Part shown: one piece after another, positions 45,405 to 57,348 of the stretch
Layout: the number at the start of each line of letters is the position of its first letter
How positions within the stretch are numbered: position 1 is the stretch's first letter
Origin: Mesorhizobium sp. B1-1-8
Lineage (GTDB): Bacteria > Pseudomonadota > Alphaproteobacteria > Rhizobiales > Rhizobiaceae
NCBI RefSeq assembly: GCF_006442795.2
Contig: NZ_CP083956.1
Location: 2,705,501-2,769,500, forward strand
Direction: 5' to 3'
Length of the DNA: 64,000 nt
Notes under the pieces: model-generated
The model's input: the letters and a program-made list of their open reading frames with translations, nothing else
What the model was told of the DNA's origin: nothing
Databases searched by the model: none
Program-made: the position numbers and the translations under genes

Positions 45405-46011
45405 CAGCCTCCTTCACCGATTGCCGTTCGCTCAACGCCTTGCGCCAGGCCTGGACGAGAGGTTTTCCATCCAGGATGCCAAAATCACCGAACCTGTCGA
45501 ACGTGTCGAAATAGCGGAAGATCGGCCCGTAGACGGCATCGACCAATGAGAAGCGGTCGCCGGCGAACCACGGACCGCTCCGCCTTGCCGACAGTTCCGC
45601 CTCCATACGCCCAAACATTTCCGACAAGCCGCTGCTTTCCTTGAAGAACGCGGCCTCATCGGCAGCGGAATAGAAGCGGCCTATCGCATTGAGAATGGCC
45701 GAGCCGAATTCGATCCAGGCGCGGTGCCTGGCACGCATGAGCGGATCGGCCGGGTGCAACGGATTGGCCTGCGTCTCCTCGAGAAATTCGAGGATGACGG
45801 CCGATTCGAAGATGATTTCTTCTCCGCCGTCGTGCCGCACGCGCAGCAGCGGCACCTTGCCGAGCGGCGAGATCGCCTTGAACCAGTCTGGCTTGTCGGC
45901 GAGGTCGACGTTGACGCGTTCGAACGGCACGCTTTTCTCGGCCAGCGAGATCGCCGCGCGTTGCACATAGGGGCAGAGGTGATGGCTGACGAGAACGAGC
46001 TTTTCGCCCAT
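45292..46011 (-). CDS. Glutathione S-transferase family protein
   Basis: 239 residues. Thioredoxin-like N-terminal domain with HHLCPYVQRAAISLAE (Cys at the glutathione site, omega/lambda-like) and cis-Pro in GKVPLLRV, followed by FESAVILEFLEE. The helical C-terminal domain continues to about 200. It lies 1 bp downstream of the Rieske gene and is cotranscribed with it. Its 3' end overlaps the monooxygenase gene. Confidence 0.9.
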   Translation of the reverse strand: MGEKLVLVSHHLCPYVQRAAISLAEKSVPFERVNVDLADKPDWFKAISPLGKVPLLRVRHDGGEEIIFESAVILEFLEETQANPLHPADPLMRARHRAWIEFGSAILNAIGRFYSAADEAAFFKESSGLSEMFGRMEAELSARRSGPWFAGDRFSLVDAVYGPIFRYFDTFDRFGDFGILDGKPLVQAWRKALSERQSVKEAVSPGYPLRLHAFLRAKASYLSQMIRSEAIAARLARSA

Positions 46012-46012
46012 C

Positions 46013-46318
46013 TCACTCTCCCCAGATATAGTTCAGCGTGCCATCCTCAACGCGCGTGGAGAGAAACATCAGGCGCGAGCCCTTCGGCGCCGGGCCTTCG
46101 AGCCGCGCGCCGCTTTCCATGTCGAAGCTGGCGCCATGCCATTGGCAGACGAAAGCGCCGTCCCTGCAGTCGAGCGGCCCGCCGAAATGCAGGCAGACAT
46201 TGGCCGCGGCGCGAATGCGCTCGCCGCTGCGCCAGACATGGACCTCGCGGCCGAAGAACGGCGCGATCAGGCTGCCGCTTTGCGGGATGTCGGCGATCTT
46301 GCAGATTTCGTGTTTCAT
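46013..46318 (-). CDS. Rieske [2Fe-2S] ferredoxin-like protein
   Basis: 101 residues. The cluster ligands are Cys42 and His44 (VCLHFGG) and Cys58 and His61 (CQWHG), the canonical pattern. Such small Rieske proteins feed electrons to oxygenases. It is the first gene of a Rieske-GST pair and is divergent from marR across a gap with three palindromes. Confidence 0.9.
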   Translation of the reverse strand: MKHEICKIADIPQSGSLIAPFFGREVHVWRSGERIRAAANVCLHFGGPLDCRDGAFVCQWHGASFDMESGARLEGPAPKGSRLMFLSTRVEDGTLNYIWGE

Positions 46319-46334
46319 CGGAAAACTCCATATC

Positions 46335-46395
46335 GATGCATTTGCATTTATATAGATGCATATGCATCGACCGTCAAGCTTGATGCAATTGCATC
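46335..46395. promoter_or_regulatory. Three MarR-operator-like palindromes
   Basis: GATGCATATGCATC (46355-46368) and GATGCAATTGCATC (46382-46395) are perfect 14-bp palindromes. GATGCATTTGCATT (46335-46348) is a near copy. The whole 96-bp divergent gap between the Rieske gene (start 46318) and marR (46415) is filled by them, and the first two are 20 bp apart, about two helical turns. Confidence 0.75.
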
Positions 46396-46414
46396 TATCG
46401 CGTAGGCTGCGCCG

Positions 46415-46870
46415 ATGACGAAGACATCCCCTTCACCGCAGGCCATCGACGCCTGGGCTCGCCTGATGCGCGTCTCGCGCCAGCTTGTCGAAAGGACCGA
46501 GGAGGTGCTGAAGGCCGGCGGCCTGCCGCCGCTTGCCTGGTACGACGTGTTGCACGAACTCGCCGAAGCGGGCGAGGGCAGTTTGCGCCCCTTCGAACTG
46601 GTCGATCGCACACTGTTGGCGCAGTACAACATCTCGCGGCTCCTGGCGCGGCTCGAGGCGGATGGCCTGGTGGAGAAATTGCCCGTCACCGAAGACGGCC
46701 GTGGGCAAACGGTGCGCATCACGGCGAGCGGCCGGAACATGCGACGCCGCATGTGGTCGGTCTACGGAGCCTCGATCAAGGCGCTGATGGGCGACAAGCT
46801 TTCAGTGAAGGAATTGGAAACGCTGGCGGCGCTGCTCGGGCGGCTGCGGCATCCGCCGATCATGGAATGA
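46415..46870 (+). CDS. MarR family transcriptional regulator
   Basis: 151 residues. The winged helix contains FELVDRTLLAQYNISRLLAR (recognition helix) and the wing EDGRGQTVRITASG. It probably represses itself and the divergent Rieske-GST genes through the GATGCA palindromes. The ligand is likely a small aromatic compound, by family. The long-hairpin element follows 18 bp after its stop. Confidence 0.92.
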   Translation: MTKTSPSPQAIDAWARLMRVSRQLVERTEEVLKAGGLPPLAWYDVLHELAEAGEGSLRPFELVDRTLLAQYNISRLLARLEADGLVEKLPVTEDGRGQTVRITASGRNMRRRMWSVYGASIKALMGDKLSVKELETLAALLGRLRHPPIME

Positions 46871-46888
46871 AAAACCAGGCAGGCGCCT

Positions 46889-47034
46889 TAGGGTGTGTTG
46901 ATATTCAGGTGAGGCCGGCCTGCAAATGGCGGTTTCCTGCGCTTCCGGTGCTCACGTACTTCAAGTACGCTCCGCTCCGGTTCTCGGAAGCCACCATTTT
47001 CGACTCGGCCTGACCTGAATCTCAACACACCCTA
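46889..47034. repeat. Long-hairpin repeat element, copy B
   Basis: 146-bp element. Outer arms TAGGGTGTGTTGA and TCAACACACCCTA are perfect; ATTCAGGT and ACCTGAAT continue the stem. The tip carries GCGCTTCCGGTGCTCACGTAC and GCTCCGCTCCGGTTCTC, as in copy A, around the apical hairpin CGTAC-TTCAA-GTACG. The arms differ entirely from copy A. Its last three bases are the stop codon of the DUF1772 gene. Confidence 0.85.
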
Positions 47035-47466
47035 GGCAACATACAACGCCCAGAGAAAGGCTATCGTCGCCAGCGCGCCCAATGTGGTGCGGACGAGATG
47101 CATCCCGCCCCATTTGATGATCAACGGCCGCGCCTGCGGATTTGCAACCGCCACATCCATAGCCTCAAGCTGCCGGTTCGTCGGCATCATCACCAGCAGC
47201 GTCCATGGCCAGGGCAGGATGACGAGCACCGCTCCGGCCAGATAGGCTGAAAAACCGGTCCGCCACCAGGCGATCAGGCCGAGAATGCAGGCAAGCAAGG
47301 CGATCGAGGCCTGCATGGCGGCGCCGCGTTTGTAGGAAGGCTGCCATTCCTGCAGCAGCGCCTTGTCATCCAGCCGCAGCCGCGCCGGTTGCTCGGCGAC
47401 GCTGACATAGATTGCGGCGCCGGTGAAGGCGGCGGCAACGGTCAAGGCCAGCAACCCGATCAGCAT
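47032..47466 (-). CDS. DUF1772 family membrane protein
   Basis: 144 residues from the ATG at 47466; the frame is open to 47763 but the upstream part is not protein-like. Four hydrophobic helices and the motif AIYVSVAEQPARLRL match DUF1772, a family that includes anthrone-oxygenase-like proteins. It is divergent from a TetR gene. The stop codon is part of the long hairpin. Confidence 0.82.
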   Translation of the reverse strand: MLIGLLALTVAAAFTGAAIYVSVAEQPARLRLDDKALLQEWQPSYKRGAAMQASIALLACILGLIAWWRTGFSAYLAGAVLVILPWPWTLLVMMPTNRQLEAMDVAVANPQARPLIIKWGGMHLVRTTLGALATIAFLWALYVA

Positions 47467-47570
47467 CGTCGTCCCTCGATAACCTAATATTCTATTCGGG
47501 CCATCCTGATATGCGGTCTGCAGGCAAATAGGGCTTGCGCCGATCGAGGCAATGCGGCATAGACTGCAGA

Positions 47571-47585
47571 ACCGTAACGTACGGT
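47571..47585. promoter_or_regulatory. Candidate TetR operator
   Basis: ACCGT-AACGT-ACGGT, perfect 5-bp arms in a 15-bp site, overlapping the palindrome CGTACG; it lies 36 bp before the TTG start of the TetR gene within the divergent gap to the DUF1772 gene. Confidence 0.4.
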
Positions 47586-47620
47586 ACGCTTCTTGCCGCA
47601 AGCCTGACGAGAGAACTTTG

Positions 47621-49332
<1,712 letters not shown>

Positions 49333-49365
49333 GGCGATCCTGATCACGCATTTTATTGCTACGGC

Positions 49366-49396
49366 AAAGGCCGACGGGGCAAACCGCCGGCCTTTT
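49366..49396. terminator. Terminator between ilvC and the PilZ gene
   Basis: AAAGGCCGACGG and CCGCCGGCCTTTT form a stem with one mismatch, with T and A runs on both sides. It serves the convergent ilvC and PilZ genes. Confidence 0.8.
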
Positions 49397-49435
49397 CGCG
49401 CCTTGGTTGTTGTCGACTGACCGCGACCCCCGGCG

Positions 49436-49720
49436 TCAGCCGTAATGCCAGTGCGGCTTCGGCTCGGTGCCCGTGAACTCGACGCCGATGCGGTCCTCGC
49501 GGCGCCAGCGGACGATCGCCTTGTAGCCGATGCCGTCGGTCGGCACATAGAGCAGGAACTCGTCGGGCACGCGCGCCTCGATCGGCACCTTCAGTTCGGC
49601 GCCGCCGGGATGCATGTTGCGCACCGTGCACTTGACCTCGGAATTGGCAATGCCGGTCAGGATCGCCGCACCCTTCAGCACGCGCTGCCTGCGCTTGGTT
49701 CTGTTGTCATCTTCGGGCAT
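49436..49720 (-). CDS. PilZ domain protein
   Basis: 94 residues from the ATG at 49720; the frame reaches 49834. The arginine-rich c-di-GMP motif appears as KRRQRVLKG. The second motif, usually D/NxSxxG, is NMHPGG and so lacks the serine. Single-domain PilZ proteins act as c-di-GMP adaptors. The diguanylate cyclase at 17.4 kb could supply the signal. Confidence 0.82.
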   Translation of the reverse strand: MPEDDNRTKRRQRVLKGAAILTGIANSEVKCTVRNMHPGGAELKVPIEARVPDEFLLYVPTDGIGYKAIVRWRREDRIGVEFTGTEPKPHWHYG

Positions 49721-49841
49721 GGCGGCATGTCCTGACGATCGATGAGGCGATCGTGTTTTGGGGGCACCGCGCAGCGAGATACATCGCGCCGATGAACATA
49801 GGGTTACACGGGCCATCGCGGACAGCTTGGACATGACGAAA

Positions 49842-49860
49842 CGGGCCGCGTCGCGGCCCG
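49842..49860 (-). terminator. GC-rich hairpin after the BA14K gene
   Basis: CGGGCCGCG and CGCGGCCCG, a perfect 9-bp stem around one base, lies 23 bp past the BA14K stop on the minus strand and is followed in that direction by TTTCGTC. Likely transcript end. Confidence 0.5.
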
Positions 49861-49882
49861 CTCATCGGACTAACCCTTGGCC

Positions 49883-50482
49883 TCAGGCATAAGGTGAAAT
49901 GCACTGCCGACGGGGGCCGTAATTAGGCTGGAAAGTGTTGTCCCAGGCGCGATAGGACCGATAGCGGTTGTAGCACCACCGGACATGCGCGCTGGAAAGC
50001 CGCTCCGTCCGGTAAATGCGCCGCGGGTGGTAGTAGCGCGGATAGGGATCATAGTAGTAGGGGTCATAATAATTGTCGTAGGCCAGGCTGCCCAGGCCAA
50101 GGCCGAGGCCCAAGCCAAGAAGGGCGGCTTCACCATTGTCGAAACCTCGATGATGGCGATGGTGCCGCCAGCGCCAGTCGCCATTCCAATCGCCGCCATC
50201 CCAGTTGCGGGAGAAATGGCGGGCGCGGAAGTCGCCGCCGCGCCATCTGAAGTCGCGGCCGCGCCAGTCGCCGCCGCGCCGCCAGCGCCAGTCAAACATC
50301 TGCTGCCGGTCGTTGCCGCCGGCCCAGCTGTCGCGCACCGGGATGATGGTGGGTGCCGCCGAACTTGTCGCGGTCGATAGATCGGGCTGCAGGATCGGAC
50401 CGGCGATCGACGGCGCCGTCAGACCCGCCATAAGGCCCAAGGCCACCAGCCCGGAGCCGAGGGAAGAAAAGAGCGGTTTCAT
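49883..50482 (-). CDS. BA14K family secreted protein
   Basis: 199 residues from the ATG at 50482 (GGAGAG upstream). Signal peptide about 1-27. A middle region rich in Trp, Arg, Gly and Asp is followed by Gly/Leu repeats ([12 protein letters not shown]) and a Tyr/Pro-rich segment. The C-terminus has the BA14K pattern [15 protein letters not shown] with a second Cys near the end. The family is known from Brucella as a surface antigen and is typical of Rhizobiales. Role uncertain. Confidence 0.88.
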   Translation of the reverse strand: MKPLFSSLGSGLVALGLMAGLTAPSIAGPILQPDLSTATSSAAPTIIPVRDSWAGGNDRQQMFDWRWRRGGDWRGRDFRWRGGDFRARHFSRNWDGGDWNGDWRWRHHRHHRGFDNGEAALLGLGLGLGLGSLAYDNYYDPYYYDPYPRYYHPRRIYRTERLSSAHVRWCYNRYRSYRAWDNTFQPNYGPRRQCISPYA

Positions 50483-50649
50483 TTCACTCTCCAAGGAGCA
50501 AGGCCCCACGCCCAGAATACCCCGGGGAAGAGGCCTATTGATGGGACTTTCCGTCTGAACGGAAGATGAACGGAAAAGGTTCCATCAACCATGGCGCGTA
50601 GGCGCCCGGCTCTTGTTTTCGGCCTCGCTTGCAGGCAAAGGTCACGGCC

Positions 50650-51762
50650 ATGCCGCTTCGCCTAGCCACCTTCAACGTCGAGAACCTGATGAACAGGTTC
50701 GATTTCTCCGGATATCGCAACCAGCTCAACGAGGATCGCACGCTGGCGCTGTTCGATATCCAGAGCGAGGCCGAATATCGCATGCTGGAGCAGGCAAGGG
50801 CGATCGCGCAGTCGGACGATACGCGCCAACTGACCGCGCTTGCCATCGCCGCCACCCGCGCGGACATCATCTGCATGCAGGAGGTCGACAATATCGAGGC
50901 GCTGAAGGCGTTCGAATATGGCTATCTGTTCAAGATGGTCGGGCAGGGCTACCGCCAGAAATACACCACGGCCGGCAACGACTCGCGCGGCATCGACGTC
51001 GCCGTGATGATGCGCAGCGAGACCGCGCAGGGCCAGCCGATCGAGTTCGTGCGCATGACCAGTCATGCCTATGTCACCTTCGAGCAGTTCGGCCTGTTCA
51101 CGCCGGAGCTTGCCGCGCTCGGGCATTTGGCCAACGAACGCGTTTTCCGGCGCGACTGCCTCGAGATCGACGTCAGGGTGGGCGGCGTGCCGCTGACGCT
51201 TTATCTCGTGCATCTGAAATCGATGGGCTCGCCCCGCAACGGGCTCGACGGCCGCGAGGCGACGATGCCGCTGCGCGTTGCCGAGGCTCAAGCCGTGCGC
51301 CGCATCATCGAGGAGCGCTTCGGCAAGGATCATGCCGCCGACAAGCGCTGGGCGATCTGCGGCGACATGAACGATTACAGGCAGCGCGTGAAGATCGAAG
51401 GCGACAGCCTCGACGGCTACCGCTTCGAGGTGATCGACGAGCGCCAATCCTGCATCAACGTGTTCACCGCCGGCGGCTTTTGCGAGAACGTCGTCGAGCG
51501 GCGGCCGGAGATGGACCGCTGGAGTTTTTATCACACGCGCGGCCCGCAAGAGCGGCATCTGTGCCAGCTCGACTATATCCTGCTGTCGAAGGCGTTTGCC
51601 GCGAAGAACGCGACGGCGGTTCCGGACATCATCCGCAACGGCCAGCCGTGGCGCACCATCTTTCCGCCCGGCCAGGAAGTCGAGCGCTTCCCACGTGCCG
51701 GCTGGGATCGGCCGAAGGCGTCCGACCACTGCCCGGTGGCGATCACCCTGGACATGGCATAA
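50650..51762 (+). CDS. Endonuclease/exonuclease/phosphatase family protein
   Basis: 370 residues from the ATG at 50650. The start RLATFNVENL and later ICMQEVDN (catalytic Glu), the HLKSMGSPRN loop, GDMNDY and the terminal SDHCPV are the ordered motifs of the EEP superfamily. It may act on nucleic acid or phosphoester substrates; no signal peptide is seen. It is followed after 3 bp by a NUDIX gene. Confidence 0.9.
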   Translation: MPLRLATFNVENLMNRFDFSGYRNQLNEDRTLALFDIQSEAEYRMLEQARAIAQSDDTRQLTALAIAATRADIICMQEVDNIEALKAFEYGYLFKMVGQGYRQKYTTAGNDSRGIDVAVMMRSETAQGQPIEFVRMTSHAYVTFEQFGLFTPELAALGHLANERVFRRDCLEIDVRVGGVPLTLYLVHLKSMGSPRNGLDGREATMPLRVAEAQAVRRIIEERFGKDHAADKRWAICGDMNDYRQRVKIEGDSLDGYRFEVIDERQSCINVFTAGGFCENVVERRPEMDRWSFYHTRGPQERHLCQLDYILLSKAFAAKNATAVPDIIRNGQPWRTIFPPGQEVERFPRAGWDRPKASDHCPVAITLDMA

Positions 51763-51765
51763 CCG

Positions 51766-52485
51766 GTGAGTTTCGACCTGCCCCGCAATGTGATCCTGCC
51801 GGTCGACGCGGTCGACGTCCGGCTCGACTCAGGCCCGCACCCGTTCGAACGCGACAACCAGGCTGCCATCGCCGAGAACTGGCAGCGCGAGATGAGCGCC
51901 AAACCCGCGCTCTACGACGGCACGGTGGTGCTGCTTTCGGAGCTCAGCTACCGCGACAGCCGGCTCACCGGACGCTGCCATGCGGTGAAGTATTCGAGCT
52001 TCATGCTGTGGCGCAGGCAGCGCCAGGGGAGCGGCGCCGAGCATGCCTACGCACATGCCATGCTGGTCGCCGGCGACAATGCGCTGGTGGCAATCCGCAT
52101 GGGCGCGCACACGGTCAATGCAGGCGGCGTCTATTTCGCCGCCGGCTCGTTCGAGCCGACCGATTTTCGCGACGGTTTTGTCGATGTCGACTTCAACATG
52201 ATCCGCGAGGTGAGGGAGGAGACTGGGCTGGACCTTTCGACGGCTGAGCGCGGACAGCGCTATCACGCGCTATCGACGGCAAGCGGCACCGTGATCTTCC
52301 GCCGCTACCAGGTTCCCGAGCCGGCCGACGAGATCGAGCGGCGCATCAGCGCCTTCGTTGCCGCCGAGGCAGAGCCGGAGATCGAGGGGCCGGTGATCAT
52401 CCGCCATGCCGCCGACCTGCCGGGCGGGCTGATGGGGCATATGAAGCCGCTGATCGAGTGGCATTTCTCCGACGATCAGCCCTGA
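51766..52485 (+). CDS. NUDIX hydrolase family protein
   Basis: 239 residues from a GTG at 51766. The Nudix box is present in shortened form around GSFEPTDFRDG and REVREETGL, which supplies the catalytic glutamates. The protein is longer than minimal NUDIX enzymes, with an extra N-terminal part. Three bases separate it from the phosphatase-like gene, so the two form an operon and may act on related nucleotides. Confidence 0.82.
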   Translation: MSFDLPRNVILPVDAVDVRLDSGPHPFERDNQAAIAENWQREMSAKPALYDGTVVLLSELSYRDSRLTGRCHAVKYSSFMLWRRQRQGSGAEHAYAHAMLVAGDNALVAIRMGAHTVNAGGVYFAAGSFEPTDFRDGFVDVDFNMIREVREETGLDLSTAERGQRYHALSTASGTVIFRRYQVPEPADEIERRISAFVAAEAEPEIEGPVIIRHAADLPGGLMGHMKPLIEWHFSDDQP

Positions 52486-52510
52486 ATTTATCCGGACAGG
52501 CCGCCGGTAA

Positions 52511-53724
<1,214 letters not shown>

Positions 53725-53728
<4 letters not shown>

Positions 53729-54432
53729 TGGGCGAGTTCCAGCTTCGCGGTGTCGGAAGCAACATGGCCGTCGAGGAAGCGCACGGTGCGCTCGGCATAT
53801 CCGGCGACGTCGGCCTCGTGCGTGACCATGACGATGGTGAGGCCGAGCTCGGCATTGAGCCTGGTCAGCAATTCCATGATCTCGTGCGTGCGCGCCGTAT
53901 CGAGATTGCCGGTCGGCTCGTCGGCGACGAGCAGCGTCGGCCGGGTGACGATGGCGCGCGCGATCGCCACGCGCTGCTGCTGGCCGCCGGAGAGTTCGGC
54001 TGGCGTGTGGTGCTCGCGCCCGACCAGGCCGACCTCAGCCAGCGCCTGCATGGCGAGATCGCGGCGCTCACGGGCCGAAACGCCGCGGTAGATCAGCGGC
54101 AGCTCGACATTTTCGGCCGCCGTGGTGCGCGGCAACAGATTGTAGCCCTGGAAGACGAAGCCGACATAGAGGTTGCGCAGCACGGCGCGGCGGTTGCGGT
54201 CGAGCCGGCCGGCATCGATGCCCATGAAACTGTAGGTTCCGGCGGTCGGCGTGTCCAGGCAGCCGATGATGTTCATGGCCGTCGACTTGCCCGAGCCGGA
54301 CGGCCCCATGATGGCGACGAACTCACCGCGGCGTATGGCGAGGTCGACGCCGGCGAGCGCATGCACCTGCGCCTCGCCCTCGCCATAGCTCTTCCAGACC
54401 TTGTCGAAGGTGATGAGCAGGGGAGCGGACAA
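53725..54432 (-). CDS. MacB/LolD-type ABC transporter ATP-binding protein
   Basis: 235 residues. Walker [10 protein letters not shown] (43-51), signature LSGGQQQR, Walker [13 protein letters not shown]. The closest class is MacB/LolD. It powers the neighbouring permease and lies 3 bp after the adaptor gene. The exporter may carry a peptide, lipid or antibiotic. Confidence 0.94.
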
Positions 54433-54435
54433 GGA

Positions 54436-55722
54436 TCAGCTCCGCTGCTGCGAAGCGGTGATGACCTCGACGCCTTCCTCGAGGCCGGAGGTGATCTCGG
54501 TCAATTCGCCGTCGGTCGAGCCGATCTTGACGTTGACCGGATGCGGCCGTCCGTTTTCCAGCACATAGAGCGTGCGCGAGCCGTCGGTCGGCGCCTTCGT
54601 CGCCTCGCGCTGCCGGTTGGGGCGGCCCATGCGGCCGCTGAACAGGTCGCTCAGGCTCCATGCGCGGGCGACAGGTGCTGCGGGCCGGTAGCGGAAAGCG
54701 GTCGACGGGACAGTCAGCACGCCCTTGGCCTGCTTGGTGACCACCGAGACCGTTGCCGTCATGCCGGGCCGCAAGAGCAACTCGCCATTGTCGACTTCGA
54801 GCCGCGCTTTGTAGGTGACGACGCCGTCGGTGGTGACCGAGGCGTAGGAGATGTCGCGGATCTCGGCATCGAAGGGACGGTCGGGAAAGGCGTCGACGGT
54901 AAAACGGGCATGCTGGCCGGGCTTCACCGCGCCGATATCGGCTTCATCGACCGCCGCCTGCAACTCCATATTTCTCAGGTCGGCGGCGATGATGAACAGC
55001 ACCGGCGCCTGCAGCGAGGAGGCAACGGTCTGGCCGGGATCGACCGAACGCGTCAGCACGATGCCGTCGATCGGCGCATAGATGGTGCTTTTCGCCAGAT
55101 CCGTCTGTTGCGCCTTGAGGTCGGCCTCGGCGATAGAGAGATTGGCTTCGGCGCTGTCGAGCGCTGCCTTGGAGCGATCGCGCGTCGCCGTCGCCGCTTC
55201 GAGAGACTGGTCTGTCGCCATGCCGCGCTTGGTCAGCGCGCTTGCGCGAACAACCGCGTTCTCGTTCTCCTGCAGGGTCACCTTGGCGTTCTCGACGGCC
55301 GCGGCCGCCGCCTTGGCGGAGGCGGTGGCCCGCTCGATCTGGACCTCCAGCTTGGCGGTATCGAGCCTCGCGAGCACGTCACCCTTCTTCACCTGCTGGT
55401 TCTCGTCGGCCGCGACCGAGCGGACGATGCCGGACAATTCGCTGGAAATATCGACCTGCGTCAGCGGCTGCAGCGTGCCGGTCGCCGACACCGCGACGGT
55501 GAGATCGGCGATCGTAGCGGGCGTCGTGGTGTATTCGACCCTGGCCGGAGACGCGGCATACCGTTGATAGCCGCCAATGCCGGCCGCAACGACAGTGAGC
55601 GCCAGCAGCGCGTAGAACCAGTTGCGGCGGCGTTTGCGGCTCACACCCTTGCGGTCGAGCCCCAGTGCCGCCTCGATGGAGGAATCGGTTTCCGCCTTTG
55701 GCGGCTTGACAAGCTGGTCCAC
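54436..55722 (-). CDS. MacA-like periplasmic adaptor protein
   Basis: 428 residues from a GTG at 55722. One membrane helix at about 35-53, then a lipoyl-like half-motif, an Ala-rich coiled coil (about 120-225) and a second half with PIDGIVLTRSVDPGQ. It is the adaptor of the tripartite MacAB-type exporter and the first gene of the operon. No TolC homologue is in the window. Confidence 0.92.
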   Translation of the reverse strand: MDQLVKPPKAETDSSIEAALGLDRKGVSRKRRRNWFYALLALTVVAAGIGGYQRYAASPARVEYTTTPATIADLTVAVSATGTLQPLTQVDISSELSGIVRSVAADENQQVKKGDVLARLDTAKLEVQIERATASAKAAAAAVENAKVTLQENENAVVRASALTKRGMATDQSLEAATATRDRSKAALDSAEANLSIAEADLKAQQTDLAKSTIYAPIDGIVLTRSVDPGQTVASSLQAPVLFIIAADLRNMELQAAVDEADIGAVKPGQHARFTVDAFPDRPFDAEIRDISYASVTTDGVVTYKARLEVDNGELLLRPGMTATVSVVTKQAKGVLTVPSTAFRYRPAAPVARAWSLSDLFSGRMGRPNRQREATKAPTDGSRTLYVLENGRPHPVNVKIGSTDGELTEITSGLEEGVEVITASQQRS

Positions 55723-55857
55723 GCCGGACCCCTATGGTGGAAGTTGATGTCCCTATCCGTGCACAAATCAGGCCTTGAGGTTCGAATTTCAAATTAAATT
55801 TCCCTCATGTTTGGATTGAGGCAGAAATTCGGACCGAGGCGGAAGGTTTTCTCGACG

Positions 55858-56757
55858 ATGCGCAATTACTTGCTTTACGATGTGTTTACGACCGAACGGC
55901 TGGCCGGAAACCCGCTCGCCGTGGTGCTCGACAGCGACGGGCTCGACAGCGCCGCCATGCAGGCGGTAGCGCGCGAATTCAACCTGTCGGAGACGGTTTT
56001 CGTGCTGCCGCCCGACAATCCCAAGCACCGCAACCGTATCCGCATCTTCACGCCCGACTATGAAATGCCGTTCGCCGGCCATCCGACGGTCGGCGCGGCG
56101 ATCGCGCTTGCCGAACTGGCCGGCGAGGCGACCGGCATCTTCGTGCTGGAGGAGAATATCGGCCCCGTGCGCTGCGCGGTGAGCAAGCACGACGGCTCAA
56201 CCTTTGCCGAATTCGACCTGGCAAAGCTGCCGGAGCGGTTGGACCTGAAGGCCGATCCCGAAGCCATTGGCGCCGCACTTGGCCTGACGTCGCACGAGAT
56301 CGGCTTCGAGAACCACCGCGTCTCCTTCTGGTCGGCCGGCGTGCCCTATGTCACCATTCCGGTCGCCGGCCTCGAAGAGGCGGCGCGGATCAGGCTGGAC
56401 AACCAGGCCTGGTCGGAACTCGCGCCGCGCAAGAGCGAATGGGCCTTCGCCAGCCCCTATGTCTATTGCCGCGAGACGCAGCAGCACGACAGTGCCTTCC
56501 ATGTGCGCATGATCGTGCCGGGCACGCCTTCCTATGAGGACCCCGCGACAGGTTCGGCGGCTGCCGCATTCGCCGGTGCCATCATGCATTTCGACGGCCC
56601 GACCGACGGCATTTCGCAGCTCTGGATCGAGCAGGGGCTGGAGATGGGCCGGCCATCGCGCATCCGCCTGGAGCTCAACGTCGATGGCGGAAAACTCGCC
56701 TCCGCACGTATCGGCGGCCATGCGGTCAAGGTGGCTGAAGGCAAGCTTTTCGTTTGA
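55858..56757 (+). CDS. PhzF family isomerase/epimerase-like protein
   Basis: 299 residues from the ATG at 55858; the frame begins at 55807. It opens YLLYDVFTTERLAGNPLAVV, with the catalytic glutamate in EFNLSETVFV, and contains PFAGHPTVGAA and later DPATGSAAAAFAG, all PhzF hallmarks. Most family members act in unknown small-molecule pathways; phenazine synthesis is not implied. It is divergent from the MacAB-like operon. Confidence 0.92.
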   Translation: MRNYLLYDVFTTERLAGNPLAVVLDSDGLDSAAMQAVAREFNLSETVFVLPPDNPKHRNRIRIFTPDYEMPFAGHPTVGAAIALAELAGEATGIFVLEENIGPVRCAVSKHDGSTFAEFDLAKLPERLDLKADPEAIGAALGLTSHEIGFENHRVSFWSAGVPYVTIPVAGLEEAARIRLDNQAWSELAPRKSEWAFASPYVYCRETQQHDSAFHVRMIVPGTPSYEDPATGSAAAAFAGAIMHFDGPTDGISQLWIEQGLEMGRPSRIRLELNVDGGKLASARIGGHAVKVAEGKLFV

Positions 56758-56778
56758 TGCGGTGCCGGGCTTTTAGTG

Positions 56779-56825
56779 AGCATGATCTTTTCCGAAAACC
56801 GGATTCCACTTTTTGGGATCATGCT
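56779..56825. repeat. Extragenic palindromic repeat, copy 2
   Basis: AGCATGATC (56779-56787) and GATCATGCT (56817-56825) bound a 47-bp element with CCGAAAACCGGATTCCACTT inside. It matches the element at 33052-33096 in reverse. It lies between the PhzF gene and tRNA-Lys. Confidence 0.75.
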
Positions 56826-56918
56826 TGAGGCGATTTGTCGGGAAATGATCCGAGCAGGGCTGGACATACCGGAGATCGGCGGCTATATGCCCGCCGACGC
56901 TGGGTTTACCGGCCGTGT

Positions 56919-56994
<76 letters not shown>

Positions 56995-57348
56995 ATAAAA
57001 TCAATAGCTTACAGCAAATCCCGTATAGTCGCCGTTTGGCGAAAATGAATGTTCAATGAATGCAGCCACGAGTTTTGCATTGATTTTCCGTCATTCCGAC
57101 CGGTCCGACTCAAAAGACATTGGATTGACATTTCAAAACGATCCCCGCATATATTGGACACCAAATCGGCGCGATGCCGGGAAGGGCGATGACCTGCATT
57201 AGCCTCATTCGAGGCCGGACGTGGGCAGGCTTCGCGAGACGAACGCGAAAGAAAAACAAAGCCGCAAAGGCCGCGTCTCCAAATGTAAACACCGACACAC
57301 TGGCCCCGCTTTTTGGCCGGCGTGCGGTAACATTTGGGGTGTAGTCCA
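56995..57348 (+). other. Left end and leader of the phage-like element
   Basis: 354 bp without a gene. It contains a promoter (TTGACA 57125-57130, 17-nt spacer, CATATA 57148-57153) and then a leader of about 190 nt. In the leader CCAAATGT (57279-57286) pairs with ACATTTGG (57330-57337), enclosing a TGGCC...GGCC hairpin. The right arm is directly before the GGGGTGTAG ribosome site of the first gene. No int gene is here. Confidence 0.55.
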
